From: Mucilaginibacter sp.
GTDB taxonomy: Bacteria; Bacteroidota; Bacteroidia; Sphingobacteriales; Sphingobacteriaceae
Direction: 5' to 3'
DNA length: 64,000 nucleotides
Assembly: GCA_025352225.1 (NCBI GenBank)
Contig: JANXTT010000125.1
Coordinates: forward strand, 36,050 to 100,049
Shown here: in pieces, positions 10,825 through 21,300 of the stretch
Numbering within the stretch: the stretch's first letter is position 1
Layout: each line of letters starts with the position of its first letter
Position numbers and translations under genes: made by a program
Notes under the pieces: generated by a model
What the model saw: only the letters and a program-made list of their open reading frames with translations
Told to the model about the DNA's origin: nothing
Database searches by the model: none

Positions 10825-11835
10825 TTAAGCTCCCTGGCAGGGCTGCATCATTACAACATTAATTTCGCGGTCGCCTTTGTACGAGTTGCGGCCATGCGCC
10901 ACCAGCATATTATCAAGCAGTAATAAATCGCCGTGTTTCCAGGTGAAATACACACATTCGTCCTGATAAGCTTGTTGTATGGCTGTTAAATAGCTTTCTT
11001 CAATGGGCGACCCATCGCCATAATAGGTATTAAATGGCAATTCCTGCGGATCGGAAAAGGCATCCCTTATTTCGGGTGCCAAAGCCATAAAATTAAAAAA
11101 ATAGCCATGATTGAACCATATCTTTTCGCCTGTTTCGGGATGATCAAGTACGCCCGGGCGTGTCCATTTTATTTCGAGGCGGTCATTATCGAGCCATTTA
11201 TATTGCATTTTATGTGTTTTGCAATAGTCTTCGGCTACGGTACGGTCATCTGTTTGATATACCTGTTGCCAAGATAAACCAATGCCCTTTTGCAATAACC
11301 TGCGATATAAAATGCCCTTTTGTTCAAACGCGGTTTTTACCTCGTCGGGCAGCCTGTTCCATACCTTTCTAACATCGGCAATAGGCGTTTCGCCTTTTTC
11401 TTCGGCTTCCTTATAACAATAAAAAGCTATTTTTCGGGGCCAGGTATGCGAGTAGGATAACTCGTTATGCATATTGATAACCTGATCGGCAGGGTGTTCG
11501 GTAGAGTTGTAGATGTTTTCTTTGATCTCGGTACGTGGCGAAGAGCGGTCTTTGTAAGAAAGAAATTCGTAATTAAATGCCTGCATAATTTCCTGAAACG
11601 CATCTCTGGATGGTACATCAAACCCTCTGAAAAGCAATGCGCCGTGCTGCTTTAAATTCAACTCTATTTCGGGCAGATTTTTTTGGAACCAGTTTTTTAA
11701 CATCAGGCCATCGGTAACAGGACTGTATACCAGTGGGAACCCTGCGGGTTGCATAAGCTCACATTTTACAGTACTGGTAAAAAGGTTTACTGATTTGGGT
11801 TCTTTAATTGAAAAGGATGGGCGTACAGGTATCAT
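10825..11835 (-). CDS. TauD/TfdA-family Fe(II)/2-oxoglutarate dioxygenase (SyrP-like hydroxylase)
   Basis: This 336-aa non-heme iron enzyme probably hydroxylates a carrier-bound amino acid. The iron site is visible as MHNELSYS (the H-x-D/E pair) and a distal histidine in LVAHGRNSYKGDRE, whose arginine would hold 2-oxoglutarate. ALLFRGFDVPS near the N-terminus is typical of the family. The gene lies inside the assembly-line operon, 1 nt after the PKS/AMT gene and 10 nt before the NRPS gene that carries an Asn/Asp-like A domain. SyrP and AsnO, known relatives, beta-hydroxylate Asp or Asn for peptide synthesis, so a similar job fits here. The alternative is oxidation of the beta-amino acyl chain. 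The family is well supported; the substrate is inferred from context. Confidence 0.9.
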   Translation of the reverse strand: MIPVRPSFSIKEPKSVNLFTSTVKCELMQPAGFPLVYSPVTDGLMLKNWFQKNLPEIELNLKQHGALLFRGFDVPSRDAFQEIMQAFNYEFLSYKDRSSPRTEIKENIYNSTEHPADQVINMHNELSYSHTWPRKIAFYCYKEAEEKGETPIADVRKVWNRLPDEVKTAFEQKGILYRRLLQKGIGLSWQQVYQTDDRTVAEDYCKTHKMQYKWLDNDRLEIKWTRPGVLDHPETGEKIWFNHGYFFNFMALAPEIRDAFSDPQELPFNTYYGDGSPIEESYLTAIQQAYQDECVYFTWKHGDLLLLDNMLVAHGRNSYKGDREINVVMMQPCQGA

Positions 11836-11836
11836 A

Positions 11837-14800
11837 TCAGTTTGAGGTTGAAATGAGTTTTGATAAATTATTTTGGCGATTGTTTTTTAATGAGCTTTGC
11901 TGGCTTTGCGCTTTTTTATGCTGCAAGCTGGTCACGATGTCATTAATGGATATGGATGCCGATTGGGTTACAAGCTGATATAGTTGCTGCCAGTCGTTCA
12001 ATAACGTTTTGATAAAATCGCTCGAATAGCGGCCGGGGTCGTAAGCTACTTTTAACAAAACGTCTTCATAGCCTTCGTCAAAACGGAACTCTATCGGATA
12101 TTTTCTGCTGTCGAGAGATAGGTCGGCGAAAGCCTCTATTTGTATACCGGCAAAATTGCGGCCCTTATTATGGCGGTGCATCCTGAAATTCTGCATGGCT
12201 ATTTCTATCTCAAAAAATGGCATTTCGTTAGGTAGTCTGTCGCCGGAGCATTCGCTTCGTAGTAATTCAAAAGAGTATTCCTGTTTTTCATAAGCATTAA
12301 GTATCAATGCCTGTAACTGTTGCAAATACGCAGCAAAGGTATCTGCGGTATTAATCTTACTTCTTAAAACCAGCATATTAAGGCAAAGACCAATTAGCTT
12401 GTTCCATTTTGTTTGTACTCTGCCTGGTACCGGAGTGCCTATGGCAATATCGTTTTGCCCGGTATAGGTATACAAAAGCAGTTTGGTAACAGCGCTTAAT
12501 ACGGTAAAAGGCGAAACATGATTATTTTTTACGATAGATGATAAACTTGCGTAGGTTTCGCCATCAATTAAAATCTCGTCAAAGGCTTCGTTACCAGTAT
12601 TGGCATTGCTGATGTCGCCGTTTAAGGTAAGCGTGTTTATTCCATTAACCTGCTGGTGCCAGTAATGCTGTAATTGCTGTAAGTGCGCAGGCTCAAGCGT
12701 GTGGTTAATATAGTGGCGGTATTGCAGGCTGGCGGGTGCGCGGTTAGTGGCCTTAGTGTTGTTTAAAAGTGAGTTATAGGTATCTATCACTTCGTCAAAT
12801 AACACTTCAAGTGCCCAGCCATCGCAAATAATGTGGTGCGCAACAATAGTTAAAACCAGCTTGTTTTCGCCAACCTCATAAACCATGATATTGAGCAGGG
12901 GAGCCTCTTCAAGGTTAAACGGTTCCCTTATTTTGCGCTCCAGTATTTTTAGTGCCTCGTTTATTGCATCCTGCTCATCCAAATGTTTTAAGCTGAATTG
13001 CTTTATGGTGAAAGCGAATCGCTCATGTACTTTTTGAAAAGGTACGCCTTCGTTTTCGGCAAAAGAAGTTCTTAATATTTCGTGCTGGGCAATTATTGCG
13101 CAACAGGCCTGCTCAAAAACCGTTTTGTTGAAAGGCCCGGTTACCAGAAAACTTTCGGAAAGATTAAAGGTGGATGTGTCGTCGCTGAGTTGTTGTGCCC
13201 ACCATACTCCACGTTGAGCGGGTGATAAAGTGAGTATATTTTCATCTGTTTGCGCAGATGGCTCCATGATTTCAACCTGGCTTATCCAGCCCTCGTTAAT
13301 TAATTCAAGGCAGCTTTCTTTTACAGATGCTATCAATAATTCAATATCATCGCTTGTATGTACAGTTGACAGGTAACAGTTGCGGCCTTCCCATATATAA
13401 ATGCCTTTGGCCAGTAGTTTATAAAACAACAACTCCTCGTTGCCTTTAAGAGCAAAGCGGAATAGCGAGCCGAAATGGATCATCCTGATGTTTAATAGGT
13501 TATCTGTAAACCAATTGTTTAAGTGGGTACATAGATAGTGGGCGGTGTCATTCAGTTTCTGATAAAGATCCGGATGTTGTTTAAGGTGATTTATAACGCT
13601 TAACCCGGCTGCCATAGCCAGCGGATGATGACAGAACGTACCGGCAACAAATGTGCTTTTACTACTCGGATATGACTGATCGCCATAATTCCAGAAACCG
13701 CCGTCAACGGCATCCAAAAACCGGGCCCGGCCTGCCACAACACCTACGGGTATGCCGCCGCCTATTATTTTACCATAAACAGTAATATCGGCTTTAACAT
13801 CCGTAAACGACCTTATGCCATTTATGGAGAAACGGAAACCCGAAATCACTTCGTCAAAAATGAGGGCTATTTCGTGTTGTTTGGTAATTACTTCGAGTTC
13901 TTTTAAAAAGTTTACCGGAAAAATATCCGGATGCCTGCTTTGTACAGGCTCAACTAAAACTGCAGCCAGATCTGGCGCCAAATCACGTATAATATCCAGA
14001 TCTTCGTCACTTCCATAATGTAAAACAATCACATCCTGAACCATAGATGGTGCTATGCCAGGTGCCAGCGGCTCGGCATAAATTTCTGTACCTTCCCGGG
14101 CGAGTATGCCGTCGTAAGTGCCATGATAGGAGCCTGCAAAAAGTACTATTTTGTTTTTGCCGGTAATTGCCCGCGCCAGCCTGATGGCAACCATAACAGC
14201 CTCTGTTCCGGTATTGTAAAACGCGGCTCTTTCGTTACCTGTTACGGTGCATATGGCTTCGGCTAGTTCACCTGCTGCGGGTGCCAATGCGCCAAGCACC
14301 AGTTGATCATCAATAACCTGGTGAAGGCTTTGCTGAACAAACTCAGGGTTATACCCAAAAAGATTTACACCAAATCCCATAGAAAAATCAAGAAACCGGT
14401 TGCCATCTTTATCCCATATATGGGCCTTGTTGCCTTTTGCGGCTACCAGTTGGTAGGTCATCTCTTTCCAACGGGGCCTGAAACCGGCAATGTTGCGGTT
14501 ATTTGCCAGCCAGCTACGGTATAATTGTGTATGAGTTTTAGATGAGTTGCTTATTGTGTTAACATCGGTAATAAGCTTTTGAAGGGCTTTCTCCTTTATG
14601 CCATCAAGCGATTCCTGCAAAAGGTTTACTTCTTTATACGGAATAAATACTTTAGCTGCAGAGCGCTGATGGGTACTTAAATGATGTGGCGCATCTGCAT
14701 TGGCAGGAGCGTTTTGCTGTCCGCCCTGATGCTGCGCCAGGTAATTAGCCAGTTTATTAAAGGTATTAAGCTCATTATAAAATAACGAAACTTCGATGTT

Positions 14801-16834
14801 TGTGGCCCTGTCGGTGTTTATCCGTTGCTTTAGTTGGATGATGAGAATGGAATCCATACCCATCGAAAAAAAATCGTCGTCAGTTTTTATCTTACCTGCC
14901 GGTAGCTCGGTTATTTCTTCCAGAACCCGGTATAAATAAGGAATGGTATCTTCCGGAAAAGGCAACTTAGCGGAATCGCTAATCAGTTCGGATTGGATTT
15001 TTTCAACCTCATCTGCACCATTAATAAGTGCTAAATAAGCAGCTGAGTATACCCACATATCCAGGTGGTGAAACTGATATACCGGTATACTTACCCGTTT
15101 GCCGTTAAAATGATCAGAAAGTAGAATAGCATTGTTGCCGTTAACATATTTACCGGCTATACTGATCAGATCAGCACTGTTTTTGGAGTTAACAAATGGT
15201 GATACCAGTACATTTGTACTATTGGCAGTGTTATACCCGGACAGCAGGTTTATCAAATCGGCTTTATCGGTTGCTATCATTGCCGTTCTTACGGCAAAAT
15301 GATCGCGGTATAGGGCCGCTGTATGGCATATGTCGGTTAAGCTATTGGTGGTATTTGTTAAATAGTTTTGATACGCTTCTATCAATAAATTTAACGATGG
15401 TGTATCTTTTGCGGATAACAACAGCACTACCGGCTGGCCGTTATCAGCAACAGGCTGATCGGCCACAATTTGGGCCGACTCCAATATCATGTGTACATTG
15501 GTTCCGCTAAAGCCAAATGAGCTAATGGCAGCTGTTACAGGTTTTTCGGTGTTTTCAATACTTACCGGGTTTGTAGCTATGCGGATTGACGCATGCCAGG
15601 TAACAGCGTTATTGGATTGCTTAAAATGAAGATTAGGCGGTATGGTTTTATGATAGAGCGCCAGTGTTGTTTTAATTAACGAGGCAATACCCGCCGCCGC
15701 TTCCAAATGGCCAATATTTGTTTTTACGGTACTAACATATAATGGATGGTTAGCCGGCCTGTTTTTACCATATACCTTTCCTAATACCTCAATTTCAATA
15801 GGATCGCCTAATTTGGTTCCGGTGCCATGCGCTTCTACAAACGAAATTTCGGAGGCTTCGATATTGGCATTTTGTAACGATTTAAGGATAACTCTTTCTT
15901 GCGCAGTGCCGTTGGGGGCGGTCATGCCATTACTTAAACCATCCTGGTTTATAGCCGATCCTTTGATAAGCGCAAATATGTGGTCGCCATCTTTTAAGGC
16001 GTCGCTATATCTTTTTAATACTACAATACCACAGCCTTCTCCGCGTCCGTATCCATCTGCCGAGGCATCAAAAGATTTGCAGCGCCCATCTGCAGATATG
16101 GCATGGGTTCTTGACAGTGCAATGTGCCCAAATGGCAATAATATATGGTTTACGCCGCCTGCCAGTACCAGGTCGGTCTTTTTTAAGCGTAATTCTTGAA
16201 TACCCAGGTCAACAGCGGCTAATGAAGATGAACAGGCAGTTTGTACTACCATATTTGCACCCTGCAAGCCCATAAAGTAAGAGAGCCGCCCGCTTGCACT
16301 TGATAAAGAATGACCGGTTACAGAATGAGGGTTTATGGTTTTACCCCTATCGCCAGATGTGATGTACGAATAATCATCATCAGAGATACCCATATAAACT
16401 GCTGTATTGCTTCCGGATAATTGGGATGGCCTGATGTTGGCTGCTTCGAGTGCTTGCCATGCTGTTTCGAGTAACACGCGCTGCTGTGGAGCCATTTGCT
16501 TGGCCTCGGCAGGTAAAATATTAAAAAAAGCCGCATCAAAGCCTTTAATGTCTTTTAAAAAAGCTCCCGACTGGCAATACGTTTTACCGGGGCTATCCGG
16601 ATCTTCGTCATAAAATAAATCAGCGTTCCATCTGTCGGCGGGTATCTCTCTCACCGGATCGTGGCCTTTATACAGGTTATCCCAAAATTGTTCAATATTA
16701 TCAGCATCCGGAAAACGGCCAGCCATACCAATAATTGCAATAGGTTCGGTTTGCTGCTGCTCAAAACCTGCCAGCTTTTCTTCGGCCAGTTTTAATGCTG
16801 TATATAATTTTTTAGTCAGATCGATATTCTCCAT
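11837..16834 (-). CDS. PKS/NRPS hybrid, KS-ACP-aminotransferase-C
   Basis: This 1665-aa protein should extend an acyl chain, turn the beta-keto group into a beta-amine and pass it to the NRPS. The ketosynthase (about 30-455) has an intact triad: Cys in QTACSSS, His in EAHGTGT and His in TNIGHLEAA. No acyltransferase domain follows. A carrier (about 615-690) has FFSMGMDSI. A class III PLP aminotransferase (about 770-1165) has FYNTGTEA, IFDEVISGFR and GKIIGGG with the PLP lysine. A condensation domain (about 1210-1640) has HHIICDGWA. Fused KS-ACP-AMT-C order is known from mycosubtilin and iturin synthetases, which build beta-amino fatty acids. It starts 2 nt after the upstream PKS gene. The missing AT implies a trans-acting AT not seen in the window. 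Confidence 0.95.
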   Translation of the reverse strand: MENIDLTKKLYTALKLAEEKLAGFEQQQTEPIAIIGMAGRFPDADNIEQFWDNLYKGHDPVREIPADRWNADLFYDEDPDSPGKTYCQSGAFLKDIKGFDAAFFNILPAEAKQMAPQQRVLLETAWQALEAANIRPSQLSGSNTAVYMGISDDDYSYITSGDRGKTINPHSVTGHSLSSASGRLSYFMGLQGANMVVQTACSSSLAAVDLGIQELRLKKTDLVLAGGVNHILLPFGHIALSRTHAISADGRCKSFDASADGYGRGEGCGIVVLKRYSDALKDGDHIFALIKGSAINQDGLSNGMTAPNGTAQERVILKSLQNANIEASEISFVEAHGTGTKLGDPIEIEVLGKVYGKNRPANHPLYVSTVKTNIGHLEAAAGIASLIKTTLALYHKTIPPNLHFKQSNNAVTWHASIRIATNPVSIENTEKPVTAAISSFGFSGTNVHMILESAQIVADQPVADNGQPVVLLLSAKDTPSLNLLIEAYQNYLTNTTNSLTDICHTAALYRDHFAVRTAMIATDKADLINLLSGYNTANSTNVLVSPFVNSKNSADLISIAGKYVNGNNAILLSDHFNGKRVSIPVYQFHHLDMWVYSAAYLALINGADEVEKIQSELISDSAKLPFPEDTIPYLYRVLEEITELPAGKIKTDDDFFSMGMDSILIIQLKQRINTDRATNIEVSLFYNELNTFNKLANYLAQHQGGQQNAPANADAPHHLSTHQRSAAKVFIPYKEVNLLQESLDGIKEKALQKLITDVNTISNSSKTHTQLYRSWLANNRNIAGFRPRWKEMTYQLVAAKGNKAHIWDKDGNRFLDFSMGFGVNLFGYNPEFVQQSLHQVIDDQLVLGALAPAAGELAEAICTVTGNERAAFYNTGTEAVMVAIRLARAITGKNKIVLFAGSYHGTYDGILAREGTEIYAEPLAPGIAPSMVQDVIVLHYGSDEDLDIIRDLAPDLAAVLVEPVQSRHPDIFPVNFLKELEVITKQHEIALIFDEVISGFRFSINGIRSFTDVKADITVYGKIIGGGIPVGVVAGRARFLDAVDGGFWNYGDQSYPSSKSTFVAGTFCHHPLAMAAGLSVINHLKQHPDLYQKLNDTAHYLCTHLNNWFTDNLLNIRMIHFGSLFRFALKGNEELLFYKLLAKGIYIWEGRNCYLSTVHTSDDIELLIASVKESCLELINEGWISQVEIMEPSAQTDENILTLSPAQRGVWWAQQLSDDTSTFNLSESFLVTGPFNKTVFEQACCAIIAQHEILRTSFAENEGVPFQKVHERFAFTIKQFSLKHLDEQDAINEALKILERKIREPFNLEEAPLLNIMVYEVGENKLVLTIVAHHIICDGWALEVLFDEVIDTYNSLLNNTKATNRAPASLQYRHYINHTLEPAHLQQLQHYWHQQVNGINTLTLNGDISNANTGNEAFDEILIDGETYASLSSIVKNNHVSPFTVLSAVTKLLLYTYTGQNDIAIGTPVPGRVQTKWNKLIGLCLNMLVLRSKINTADTFAAYLQQLQALILNAYEKQEYSFELLRSECSGDRLPNEMPFFEIEIAMQNFRMHRHNKGRNFAGIQIEAFADLSLDSRKYPIEFRFDEGYEDVLLKVAYDPGRYSSDFIKTLLNDWQQLYQLVTQSASISINDIVTSLQHKKAQSQQSSLKNNRQNNLSKLISTSN

Positions 16835-16836
16835 AG

Positions 16837-19800
16837 CTAAAAGTATTTTTGGATGTCGGCATTGATAAGGGCATGGAGTTCGTCCTCCTTCATCATGTTT
16901 AATTCAAATTCAAGGTTGGCAATCTTTTCGGCGTTTGGCAATAATCCCTCTGCCGGGCTTTTTGTACCGAAAAAGCTGTCGTTAATATGTTGGCTAAATA
17001 ATTTTACCGTATGGAAATTGAAGATCATGTTTGTGGTTATCGGCTGTTTAAATTGCTTTTGCAGTTTTTCTATAAAGCGTATTACCAGTATCGAGTCCAT
17101 TCCCATATCGCTAAAGTTTCTGTCACAATCAATTTTTGCAACATCATCTATCGCTAATACAAGGCATAATTGTTCGGCTATTATTTGCTGTATCTTTTTG
17201 TAACGCTCGGCAGGTTTTGACTTTTGCAGCTCTTCGTCTAAAATATCTAAGCCCTGGTTTGTTGTATCAGCCTGTTCCTTTTTTACTGTGCGTAACTCAT
17301 CCCAAAAAGCAGATTGTTTTTGGAGCTGCATAACGGCTATAAAGCGCTGCTTATCTAGCTGTACATAAACCTGCTGGCTATGTTGCGGGTGTAGTAGTTG
17401 TGCATAATGTTTTAAAACGGCATCTTGCTTATGGGTAATAATGCCGGTTTCGCGTAATACATGTTCGCTGTTTTCGTCTTGCAGCATCATGTTGCTATCT
17501 GCCCAGGGCCCCCAGTTGATGGCTTTTGCCGGGATGCCATTAAGGCGCATTTGCACAATATAAGCATCCATATAGGCGTTTACAGCCGCGTAATGCGAAA
17601 GCATAGCCGAACCCCATACCGATGCTATAGAAGAGTAGGCTACAAAAAAATCAAGTGATTGTAATGGTAAGTGGTTGGCTAAATTGCGCAGCCCGTTTAC
17701 TTTGGCATGAGCTACCTTTTCTATATCGGCCCAGCTCATATCCTTAAATAATTTCCTGTGCGAAATACCAGCAGCATGTATTATGCCTTTTAGTTCTAAG
17801 TTATTGTTAGTAAGCCAGTTACTAAATGCTGTAACCGAGGCCGGGTCGCTAACATCTAGTTTGGTATGTATTACATTGTGGTTTATTTGTTGTGTTTTTT
17901 GCTGGGTGTTACGGCTTGCCAATATTATTTTACCGGCATTTTGTGCCTGTAGCCATTGTGCAACATGCTTGCCTAAACTGCCATTACCACCGGTAATAAG
18001 GTATACACCCTCCTTATTTATTTTTACGGACAAGCTTGTTGTATTATCAGCATCCGGGGCTATAACCTGGTAGTATAAGCGGCCTTCGCGAAGGGCAAGT
18101 TGTTGGTGATACTGTTGCTGAAACCATACGGCTATATTTTGTTTGCCAAGTTGGTTGGCAGTAGTGGCTAATCCAATATCAAAAAGTAGCATATGCAGGT
18201 TAGGCAACTCCAAACTGGCTGACCTGGCCCATGCGGTGATGCTGTATTGTAATGGCTCAATAGTTTTATCGCTATCGGTAACCTGGGCGGCTTGTTGGGT
18301 TAAAACAATAAATGATGCAGGTTTAAGCTGCGAAGCGGAGAGGGTTTGCAAACAGGTTAAAATGTTTTGGTACGATGTTTTAAAAAGATCGTTAAAATGT
18401 TCGTCGTTACCGTGGTCGTGCAGTCCGCTTATATCGTATACAATATAAACTGATTGGTTTTTATACTGTTGAAATATATCTTCAAAAAAATGTGCTAATC
18501 CGGCTTGCGTATTAATGTAAGGATAGGCTTTATCGTTATTTTGCTGTTGCCAGTAAACAGGTATGGTTGTTATTGCTGGATTGGTTTGTAAGCCCTGTAA
18601 AAATACTGATGAAGTAGGATTGATGTGCAAATAAATTCCTGCAACTGCTTGTTCGGCCTCGGTTTCTGCCACATCAATGGCTTTCCAGGCCAACTGATAT
18701 TGGTTTAACGGATGTATATTTCCAGGTAATGGCCCAACCCAATGTGGTGTGAGGGTAAAAGCATAGTGCGGCAGGCTTACTTTTCCCCCTTTTATTATAC
18801 CGCCTATCTCTGATAATGGTTTTGTAAGTGGAACTGATTTTTGCAAAGCAGAGATCATGGTTTGTTTATCGGCCGCCTGTGATAGCAGAGCGTATTTGTA
18901 TATGTTTTTGCCTATTGCCGCTGTGTAGCAAATATTTTGTAAGGTATGGTTGGTATTGGATAAATAATCCAGATAGGCTGATCTTAAATTTTCGAGCACT
19001 GTAATGGTAGGTGCTGTAATAACAAGTGTTTGATGGGAGCCGGGCTGAGCGGCATCTTGTGTTTTTTGATTGTATTCCGCAAGTATGCAGTGGGCAATGG
19101 CACCGGTAAAGCCAAAGGAGCTAACTCCGGCGATAAGCAATTTATCAGAATTACTGTAATCGTGCAGTTTAGTGTTTAATTCTACCGGAAGGGTTTCCCA
19201 GGCAATATGCTTGTTTGGTGTATTATAATGCAGGTGGCCTGGCAGTTTTTTATGATATAGGCTTAAGCTGGCTTTTATTATACCGGCCAAACCCGCTGCC
19301 GCCTCAAGGTGCCCAACATTTGTTTTGATGGAGCAAATACGCATTTTTTTACCGTTGTTCCATTCGCCATAGCCCAGTTTTAATCCCTCCATTTCAACGG
19401 GGTCGCCCAGTGATGTACCTGTGCCGTGCGCTTCCAAAAAATCAACATCGTTAGCTGTTATGCCTGCGGTTTTAAGCGCTTGTTTTATAACAGATGCCTG
19501 TGCCACCGGATTAGGTACAGTAAGCCCTCCGCTGGCACCATCCTGTGCAATGGCTGTTGCTTTAATACATGCATAAATGCGGTCGCCATCTTTTTCGGCA
19601 TCACTTAATTTTTTAAGCACAATGGCCAAACAACCCTCTGAGCGTACATAGCCATCGGCCGAGTCGTCAAAAGTTTTGCAATGCCCGTCTGGCGATAGCA
19701 TACCCGCCTGGGCAAGGCTATCCTGCAATTGTGACGATAACAAAAAGTTTACTCCGCCGGTTAAGGCTAAATTACACTCGCCTGCCCGCAAGCTTGCGCA

Positions 19801-20448
19801 AGCCTGGTGCAGTGCAACCATTGATGATGAGCATGCCGTATCAATACTAAGCGAAGGGCCGTTACAGCCAAAAAAGTACGAAAGACGGCCACTTGCCGCG
19901 CTTAAGGAGTTGCCGCTGCCTAAATAGGGGCTTACGGCTGTTTGCCCTGGCTGCTGCATTAAGTGCAGGCTGTAATCAACTGCGCTTATACCTATAAATA
20001 TACCTGTTTCCGAATTTTTTAGCGACTGTGAGGCTATACCCGCATCTTCAAAGGCTTTGTATGCTACCATGAGCATGTGCCTGTGCTGCGGATCTATAAA
20101 TTGAGCTTCGGTTGGCGAGATGTGAAAAAAGTCGTTATCAAAGCCTGCTATATCTTCTAATAAACCGGCATGGGATACAGTATTGTCAAAATAATGATCA
20201 TCGGTATGTATCCCGCGCCAGCGGTTGGCTAAACCATTATAAGCTATCAGGTCGCGTTCTTCTATTAAGGCATCCCACATTTCTGTGGCCGAGTTGATGT
20301 TACCCGGTAAATGACAGGCAATACCAATAACTGCAATGTCTTCTTTACCTGCACTTTGTTCTGAGGCATCTTTCAGTCGTTGCTGAAGATCTTTAATAAC
20401 AAGAAATGCCTTTTGTAAAGGTGTAAATTCAGAATTTATTTCAGGCAT
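16837..20448 (-). CDS. AT-less type I polyketide synthase, KS-KR-ACP
   Basis: This 1203-aa module would elongate an acyl starter with a malonyl unit and reduce the beta-keto group. The N-terminal 35 residues look like a helical docking segment. The ketosynthase (about 38-460) has DTACSSSM, EAHGTGTSLGDP and TNVGHLEAAAG, so the Cys-His-His set is intact. A long linker follows, then a ketoreductase (about 845-1030) with GVYLITGGNGSLG for NADPH and YSSIASVWGS plus HYAAVNAYMD for the catalytic Ser/Tyr region. A carrier (about 1110-1180) has FSDMGMDSI. There is no acyltransferase, dehydratase or loading domain, so malonyl supply must come in trans and the starter is unknown. It is the first assembly-line gene, 107 nt downstream of the thioesterase gene. 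Confidence 0.94.
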   Translation of the reverse strand: MPEINSEFTPLQKAFLVIKDLQQRLKDASEQSAGKEDIAVIGIACHLPGNINSATEMWDALIEERDLIAYNGLANRWRGIHTDDHYFDNTVSHAGLLEDIAGFDNDFFHISPTEAQFIDPQHRHMLMVAYKAFEDAGIASQSLKNSETGIFIGISAVDYSLHLMQQPGQTAVSPYLGSGNSLSAASGRLSYFFGCNGPSLSIDTACSSSMVALHQACASLRAGECNLALTGGVNFLLSSQLQDSLAQAGMLSPDGHCKTFDDSADGYVRSEGCLAIVLKKLSDAEKDGDRIYACIKATAIAQDGASGGLTVPNPVAQASVIKQALKTAGITANDVDFLEAHGTGTSLGDPVEMEGLKLGYGEWNNGKKMRICSIKTNVGHLEAAAGLAGIIKASLSLYHKKLPGHLHYNTPNKHIAWETLPVELNTKLHDYSNSDKLLIAGVSSFGFTGAIAHCILAEYNQKTQDAAQPGSHQTLVITAPTITVLENLRSAYLDYLSNTNHTLQNICYTAAIGKNIYKYALLSQAADKQTMISALQKSVPLTKPLSEIGGIIKGGKVSLPHYAFTLTPHWVGPLPGNIHPLNQYQLAWKAIDVAETEAEQAVAGIYLHINPTSSVFLQGLQTNPAITTIPVYWQQQNNDKAYPYINTQAGLAHFFEDIFQQYKNQSVYIVYDISGLHDHGNDEHFNDLFKTSYQNILTCLQTLSASQLKPASFIVLTQQAAQVTDSDKTIEPLQYSITAWARSASLELPNLHMLLFDIGLATTANQLGKQNIAVWFQQQYHQQLALREGRLYYQVIAPDADNTTSLSVKINKEGVYLITGGNGSLGKHVAQWLQAQNAGKIILASRNTQQKTQQINHNVIHTKLDVSDPASVTAFSNWLTNNNLELKGIIHAAGISHRKLFKDMSWADIEKVAHAKVNGLRNLANHLPLQSLDFFVAYSSIASVWGSAMLSHYAAVNAYMDAYIVQMRLNGIPAKAINWGPWADSNMMLQDENSEHVLRETGIITHKQDAVLKHYAQLLHPQHSQQVYVQLDKQRFIAVMQLQKQSAFWDELRTVKKEQADTTNQGLDILDEELQKSKPAERYKKIQQIIAEQLCLVLAIDDVAKIDCDRNFSDMGMDSILVIRFIEKLQKQFKQPITTNMIFNFHTVKLFSQHINDSFFGTKSPAEGLLPNAEKIANLEFELNMMKEDELHALINADIQKYF

Positions 20449-20555
20449 AGGTATATACTCTAAATGTGATAATTAGAAAAATTTATTACCGGGCAATCTA
20501 TAATAGGCTAATAAACAAACGGCAGTTTTAGCAAGCCGTGGTGTTCTGTATTGTA

Positions 20556-21296
20556 TTATAAATTACTATGTTCTAAACAGTTCAATTGATGCTGAATGTA
20601 CTGCTGGTTGTATGAAAACAGCATGTCTGTAAACAGGGGATTTTCCAAATGGAAAAAATGGCCACCCTCCAGCATTTCAAATTTGCATCCGGCTTCGGTT
20701 TCCTGTTGCCACGCTTTTACAGATTCCGGACTTACAACGGTATCTGCTGTTCCGTTTATAAGTACAAGTTTTGTGTGTATAAGCGGGGAATTCTTATAGG
20801 TATAATTTTCGTTCAGTGCCAAATCATTTCTGATTATGGGCAAATAGAATGACAGGAACGAAGTATCTGCAAGCAATGCATCAGGTAAACCGCCAATTGT
20901 TTTTAAATAATTAGTGAGATGCGTATCATTAAGTTTGTGTTTTTGCGCGCTTAATGAGGTATAAGCCGGAGAACCCCGCCCAGATAAAAACATGATCGGA
21001 GGAACTTCCATTTTGTTTTGCTGCAAAGCTCTTGCGCATTCAAAAGCTACCAGAGCGCCGAAGCTGTGACCCATAAAAAAGAAAACGGAGCCGTTTAATT
21101 TTGACAAGAGCTGCGCAAGGCAATCATCAATCAGTTCGTTTATGTTTTTTACAAAGTTTTCCGAATATCTTCGGCCTCTGCCCGGATAACATATAGTAGA
21201 TGCATCAAAGCAATGAGATATTGATTTCTCGATAGAAGAATAAGAGATATCACTACCTCCTGCATGAGGAAATATAAAAAGCCGGGTTTTTTGCAT
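20556..21296 (-). CDS. Type II thioesterase (GrsT-like alpha/beta hydrolase)
   Basis: This 246-aa hydrolase is the editing thioesterase usually found with NRPS/PKS lines; it removes stalled or wrong acyl groups from carrier proteins. The family start (LFIFPHAGGSDISY), CYPGRGRR, the nucleophile elbow GHSFGALVAFE and the C-terminal GGHFFHLENP histidine are all visible. Its length is normal for the family, and no carrier is fused to it, so it is unlikely to be the product-releasing TE. Its ATG follows the stop of the 60-aa membrane protein gene by 4 nt, which ties those upstream genes to the biosynthetic operon. Confidence 0.92.
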   Translation of the reverse strand: MQKTRLFIFPHAGGSDISYSSIEKSISHCFDASTICYPGRGRRYSENFVKNINELIDDCLAQLLSKLNGSVFFFMGHSFGALVAFECARALQQNKMEVPPIMFLSGRGSPAYTSLSAQKHKLNDTHLTNYLKTIGGLPDALLADTSFLSFYLPIIRNDLALNENYTYKNSPLIHTKLVLINGTADTVVSPESVKAWQQETEAGCKFEMLEGGHFFHLENPLFTDMLFSYNQQYIQHQLNCLEHSNL

Positions 21297-21300
21297 GGTA

